The notes under the pieces: model-generated
Databases searched by the model: none
Seen by the model: only the letters and a program-made list of their open reading frames with translations
What the model was told of the DNA's origin: nothing
Shown here: positions 60,205-64,000 of the stretch, piece after piece
How positions within the stretch are numbered: the first letter of the stretch is position 1
How the letters are laid out: every line of letters starts with the position of its first letter
Assembly: GCA_930367205.1 (NCBI GenBank)
Contig: OV884012.1
Coordinates: forward strand, 150,799,405-150,863,404
Length of the DNA stretch: 64,000 nucleotides
Direction of reading: 5' to 3'
Origin: Acanthosoma haemorrhoidale
Taxonomy: Eukaryota; Arthropoda; Insecta; Hemiptera; Acanthosomatidae
Position numbers and translations under genes: made by a program

Positions 60205-60672
60205 ATGGACATACGAGGTTAAAAAGACAAGAAATAAACACACGCTTCACTTAACTACTTCAAAGGACATCCCATCCCTCCCCCTCCTCATTCCTATAAT
60301 CCTCCTCGGAGACTGAAACGGCAGTGGCCTCGTGACCTATAAATGCCGGACAGTAGGAGTTCTGGTGACAGCCAGTTTCTCCAATCATGTCCTGAGCGTA
60401 TGTGGCTCTCGCGCTCTTCGTCAACCTCTATTGGCGCGTATCCGGTGACGCGGCTGACGGAGGAGCGTGGACTTCCTAAGACTCCGCTTCCTCTTTCACA
60501 TGCGAGGGAGTGGACAACCATGTGGATTTGGGAAGTCTCTGGGCTGTTTGTAAATACTGTACGAATGAGCGAGTGAATGAAAATTGAAAATATGGTATGA
60601 ATGCAAACATTTATCACAATTACTTATTGCCCAATAAGGCAGATTGTAATTTTGTCACAATAAAGTTCTTTT
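60205..60672 (+). mobile_element. Family A copy with a large internal deletion
   Basis: It starts near the PHTRLKRQE block, loses bases at the FGQLYR codons, then jumps (about 60279) from the SHLSIE region to the last codons of the ORF, deleting about 300 bp. The 3' UTR is complete, with the terminal stem CTTATTGCCCAATAAG (60623-60638) and the tail AATAAAGTTCTTTTATC. Target duplication not evident. Confidence 0.88.
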
Positions 60673-61090
60673 ATCAATTACCATCATACATAGTATATCG
60701 AAACGTGGTCCATACATAAATATGAAAATATTTTTTTCATCAACCTAAGCCGATCTCCAAACACTTCATATATGTGCTCATGCCCATCGATGGTATTTTA
60801 GAATCATTACTAATGGAGCTTTAGTGATGGAATAAAAGAAGTACTTAAAAGCTTAAATAGCTCTTTTGAGATGTATGTGGGAGATAGATCCGCTCGATGT
60901 CTAGCCAGGGATGGATATGAATCTTGGCAGAAATCGAATTGTCTACTGTTGAGGACTATGCAAAAAGCAACAGCAACAGATTCTGTTTTTGTTTTTTTTT
61001 AGATTTGACTAATCTAACTGCAGCTATTAAACTAAAGAGAATTTTTTTTAAGGCTAATCAAAATTTGAATTTCAACTGAACTAATCTTCT
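60673..61090. other. AT-rich spacer
   Basis: No gene is supported. Confidence 0.4.
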
Positions 61091-61101
61091 ACTCCTTAAT
61101 T

Positions 61102-61288
61102 TTTTTTTTTTATAACAACTTTACTATGGTAAAATTACAATCTGCCTGATTGGGCTATAAGTAATTGTGCTACATGATCTTGTTCATACCAATTTACAAT
61201 TTTCATTGATACTATATATACAAACAGCCCAGAGGCCCCCCAAGTCCACATGGTTGTCACCTCCCTCGCGTCCTTTTTTGGTGTCCCC
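61102..61288 (-). mobile_element. Family A 3' UTR insertion, 11-bp target duplication
   Basis: Reverse-oriented 3' terminus (AACAACTTTACTATGGTAAA, AATTACAATCTGCC equivalent) ending at CCTCCCTCGCGTCC. The next bases up to 61288 do not match the family and may be extra bases added at the 5' junction. ACTCCTTAATT repeats at 61091-61101 and 61289-61299. Confidence 0.88.
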
Positions 61289-61441
61289 ACTCCTTAATTA
61301 GTGTTTATCAGTTTCCTTGCTATATAAATTCTTGCCTCAATACTTTAGTGAAGGTTTTCAAAATGACGATGAACAACAAAATTGGATTGCGCTCAGCTAT
61401 ATTGTGATAGCTACCAGCATCGTGTGACAGAGAATGTTCTA

Positions 61442-61537
61442 TATGGTATGAATGAGATCATTTATCTGTATTATTATTGCCTTATAAAAGGCAGATTGTA
61501 ATTATTGCACAATAAAGATTGTTGTTGAAAACAAAAA
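61442..61537 (+). mobile_element. Very short family A insertion (96 bp), 11-bp target duplication
   Basis: Only the last part of the 3' UTR is present (TATGGTATGAATGAG, GGCAGATTGTAATTATTGCA, CAATAAAGATTGTTGTTG). AGAATGTTCTA repeats at 61431-61441 and 61538-61548. This shows that the last 100 bases or so suffice to be inserted, and that the GTTGTTG tail belongs to the element. Confidence 0.92.
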
Positions 61538-61548
61538 AGAATGTTCTA

Positions 61549-63455
61549 CTTCTTTGAAAGAAGGTCAAGTCAAATAAATGGTAAACCACATCTATTGGAA
61601 GAACAGCAAGTGAAAATTATCGCTGGGTGTTTTTAGAGAAATCGTGGGCCAATGAAGTAACTTAAAGATTTGAAAACTTTGCATTGATGCGAAATCCTGG
61701 TTCGATTAGTTTCAGTTTTGAGTAATTATCGTCAAAGTAATAATTTCCTAAAATCTAAATTATGGCTTATTTTTATTTTATTTTGTGTTTCAAGGATGAA
61801 TGCACTGGGCTAGGAAGGATGGACCAATTTCAAATTGAGATAATTCAAATTCGGCCTAAAAAAAGTTTGGATAAATAATTATCTAATAATACAATACATC
61901 GTATCACTATTTTACCAATGTTCAAACAGATCACAGGAAGGCCCGATTCAAAGTGTGCACTAAAAACCATAACACATATCTCCTCAAATAATATTCTCTA
62001 ATATTTAAAACTGAGCTTGCATTCATTCACATAAATGTTATGTGTGATAGCATTGATTATCTCAATTTTTATGCCTGAACGTCAGGGATAGTTGAAGAAA
62101 TAGCTATTCTTATTTATAGTAGTCGTACATACTCAATGCCTACGGGAAAGTGACGATCGCCTGTATTTATCTCACATCTCACCCTTGTTCCTCTCAATGG
62201 GAGGATATAAGGATAACAAGATTTTCATAACAATTATTTTATTGCTATCAAGTTATACCTCTATGAACTATAACCTATGATTATAAGGTTATTAGATCGA
62301 ATAGTCCTGGTAAATAAATTAAAAATTCCAGCTGAATAAAAGACGGAGGAATGGAGAGGGGCTGTGCGGTTTAGTCGACCAATATCCGGGCGGAGGACCA
62401 TTTTTCTCTGTCTGAGAGTAAATTAGAGATTGACCCGAGTATTAATAGCATTGCTTCCAAGGCGAGGTATAATTCCTCAAGTGAGCTCTCCCTGGGGGCT
62501 TTAGCGAGCAAAGAGATGGGAAGCTTAATCCTCAAGCCCAGAGCTGATATAGTGCTCCTGTCGACCTCGGCTCCTCCACACAACCACTTCCGTTTAGTGG
62601 TTGCTTTATGTTGCTATTTATTGGATTAGTTCCATTCCGTGGGTAGCTACTGCACAGCAAAGTCCCTCAGGTTGAGCTTTGAACCGTATTTTTCAACTTT
62701 TCATTCACGTGTGCTTCTTTCATATTTCTCAGTGATTTTTTGGACCTGTAAAAACATGAAATTCTATCTAATGGATCTACATGATAACGAGATGAAAATG
62801 AAAAATACAGCTGTACAAATCACATTTTTCTGGTTGTGCTGACGAAGATGATCATATTGAAGGTATAAAATAAGCGGCTGAAGCAGTATTCTTTCAATAA
62901 AGTATTTTCAAGTATTATTTAAAAATAAAAGATTGAAAAAATTATAACAATAAAATAATAAAAATAAATACTAGTTCCCAGGTTTGTTTTCACAACTAAG
63001 GCTGTTTTCCTTCTTTGTTAAGATGTTGAAAAAACTGGTGATAACAATAAGAACGTATATGATCTGCTTACACCTGCCAACTCATGCTGCTTAGTACTAG
63101 CCGGTGGACCTTAAGGGCTACCTGAATCAGTCAATTCAGTCAAGAAAAAAATGGAGCAAGACTAACCGTACATGAATTGGAAAGTTACGTTAATACACGC
63201 CAAAGCTTTTTCTCCTAGATCAGAGTGTACAATAATTACAAAATGACTAGTTTTTTTTGTTTTTTTTTGCAGCCTAAGTTTAAATTTATAACCAGAGCTA
63301 ATTTTAAGCATAAGGTCTCGCTTTAGAATTATAAAACCACAAAATCCATTACTAAGTCCTAAGGGAGGTAATTAAACAGATATAGACTTCGTTCGTGTGT
63401 TGTATGTATGCCACAAAACAGCGGCCCTAGTTATAGTTAAAATACTCATCGTAAT
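61549..63455. other. Spacer with a coding-like patch at 62374-62630
   Basis: In the GC-richer patch the plus frame after GGTTTAG (an acceptor-like site) is open to about 62630 (includes AEDHFSLSESKLEIDPSI and SSSELSLGALASKEMGSL). The minus frame 62371-62583 is also open (LLAKAPRESSLEELYLALEA). Either may be an exon; I recognise neither. The rest is AT-rich with no gene. Confidence 0.3.
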
Positions 63456-63859
63456 ACACAACCTAATCCCCTAGCATTACACTACGCCACTCATCCCTAC
63501 AAACCTCCTCAAAGACTAAAACGGCAATGGCTCGTAACCTGCTATAAATACGTAGGACTCCCATCATGTCCTGAGCGTCTGTGGCTCTCACGCTCTTGGT
63601 CAGCCTTTGCTGGCTCATATCCGGTGACGCGGCAGACGGATTAGCGCGGGGGACTTCCCAAGACTCCACTTCCTCTTTCCCATGCGAGAGAGGAGACAAC
63701 CATGTGGACCTGGGAGGTCTCTGGACTCTTTGTAAATACTGTATGAATGAACGAAAATTGCAAATACGATCGTATGCTGTGAATGAGAACATTTATCACA
63801 ATTACTTATTGCTCAATGAGGCAGATTGTAATTTTATAGTAATAAAGTTGTTGTTGTTC
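63456..63859 (+). mobile_element. Family A copy: ORF end plus 3' UTR with GTT tail
   Basis: It begins in the last codons of ORF2 (CCTAATCCCCTAGCA) and runs through the whole 3' UTR. The tail AATAAAGTTGTTGTTGTTC is the clearest example of a GTT-repeat end. The UTR stem has lost pairing (CCTTTG against CGGATT). No target duplication is evident. Confidence 0.9.
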
Positions 63860-64000
63860 AATAGCTTCTTCCACAACAAGTAAGAATATAATATTAAAAC
63901 TGAAAAAAAATCAGTTACGTTAATTCTAAGCTTTCTCGAAACACAACTCAAAAAATTAGGATTGAAGTGCCAATAAAATCGAATAGCATTATTCTATTAA

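Noticed and set aside
63945..63970. ACACAACTCAAAAAATTAGG near the window end resembles the Tc1-like inverted end at 56376
   Set aside because: Only the A-rich part matches, no partner end or transposase is in view, and such words are common in AT-rich DNA.
1..64000. CRISPR arrays, operons, ribosome binding sites, rRNA genes
   Set aside because: No regularly spaced direct repeats with unique spacers, no gene packing of prokaryotic type and no rRNA-like sequence. The content is eukaryotic.

Overview
The window is a stretch of metazoan nuclear DNA, most likely from an arthropod. It is visibly AT-rich, has no long open reading frames or operon-like gene packing, carries many homopolymer and AT tracts, and is littered with broken copies of eukaryotic transposons: jockey-type non-LTR retrotransposons, a Ty1/copia relic, and three kinds of Tc1/mariner element. 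The transposon families fit arthropods, and a copepod such as a sea louse would fit the base composition, but the species is inference. I found no complete host gene, rRNA, convincing tRNA or CRISPR array. All coding sequence that I recognise belongs to decayed mobile elements.

The dominant component is one jockey-like family (here 'family A'), seen as about twenty copies on both strands across the whole window. All are 5'-truncated. They share the end of the reverse transcriptase ORF, a GC-rich foldable 3' UTR and a 3' terminus with AATAAA followed by GTT-rich sequence instead of poly(A). Nine copies have recognisable target-site duplications of 8-12 bp. A separate fragment at about 16.0-17.2 kb carries the front of a jockey-type ORF2 (endonuclease, linker, start of RT). 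A second non-LTR family ('family B') has two copies (52.6 and 58.8 kb) that share a perfect hairpin in the 3' UTR. Two family A copies (33.9 and 36.1 kb) share an unusual 3' end and may be a distinct lineage.

DNA transposons: a mariner deletion derivative (24.8-25.6 kb), a DUF4817-type mariner-like element with inverted repeats of about 80 bp (36.7-37.4 kb), and a degraded Tc1-like element (56.4-57.4 kb). A copia RT/RNase H relic lies at 22.7-23.5 kb on the minus strand. A long inverted repeat (30.7-32.4 kb), possibly a fold-back element, was itself split by a family A insertion.

Between the transposons lie unannotated AT-rich spacers and several islands of higher complexity (about 21.6-22.4, 42.0-42.3, 52.1-52.4 and 59.5-59.8 kb) with clustered homeodomain-like or GAGA motifs. 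These could be cis-regulatory elements in a gene desert or a very large intron. A few short open frames (minus strand 37.5-37.7 kb; plus strand 28.9-29.3, 31.5-31.9 and 62.4-62.6 kb) look coding-like and are offered as low-confidence exon candidates.
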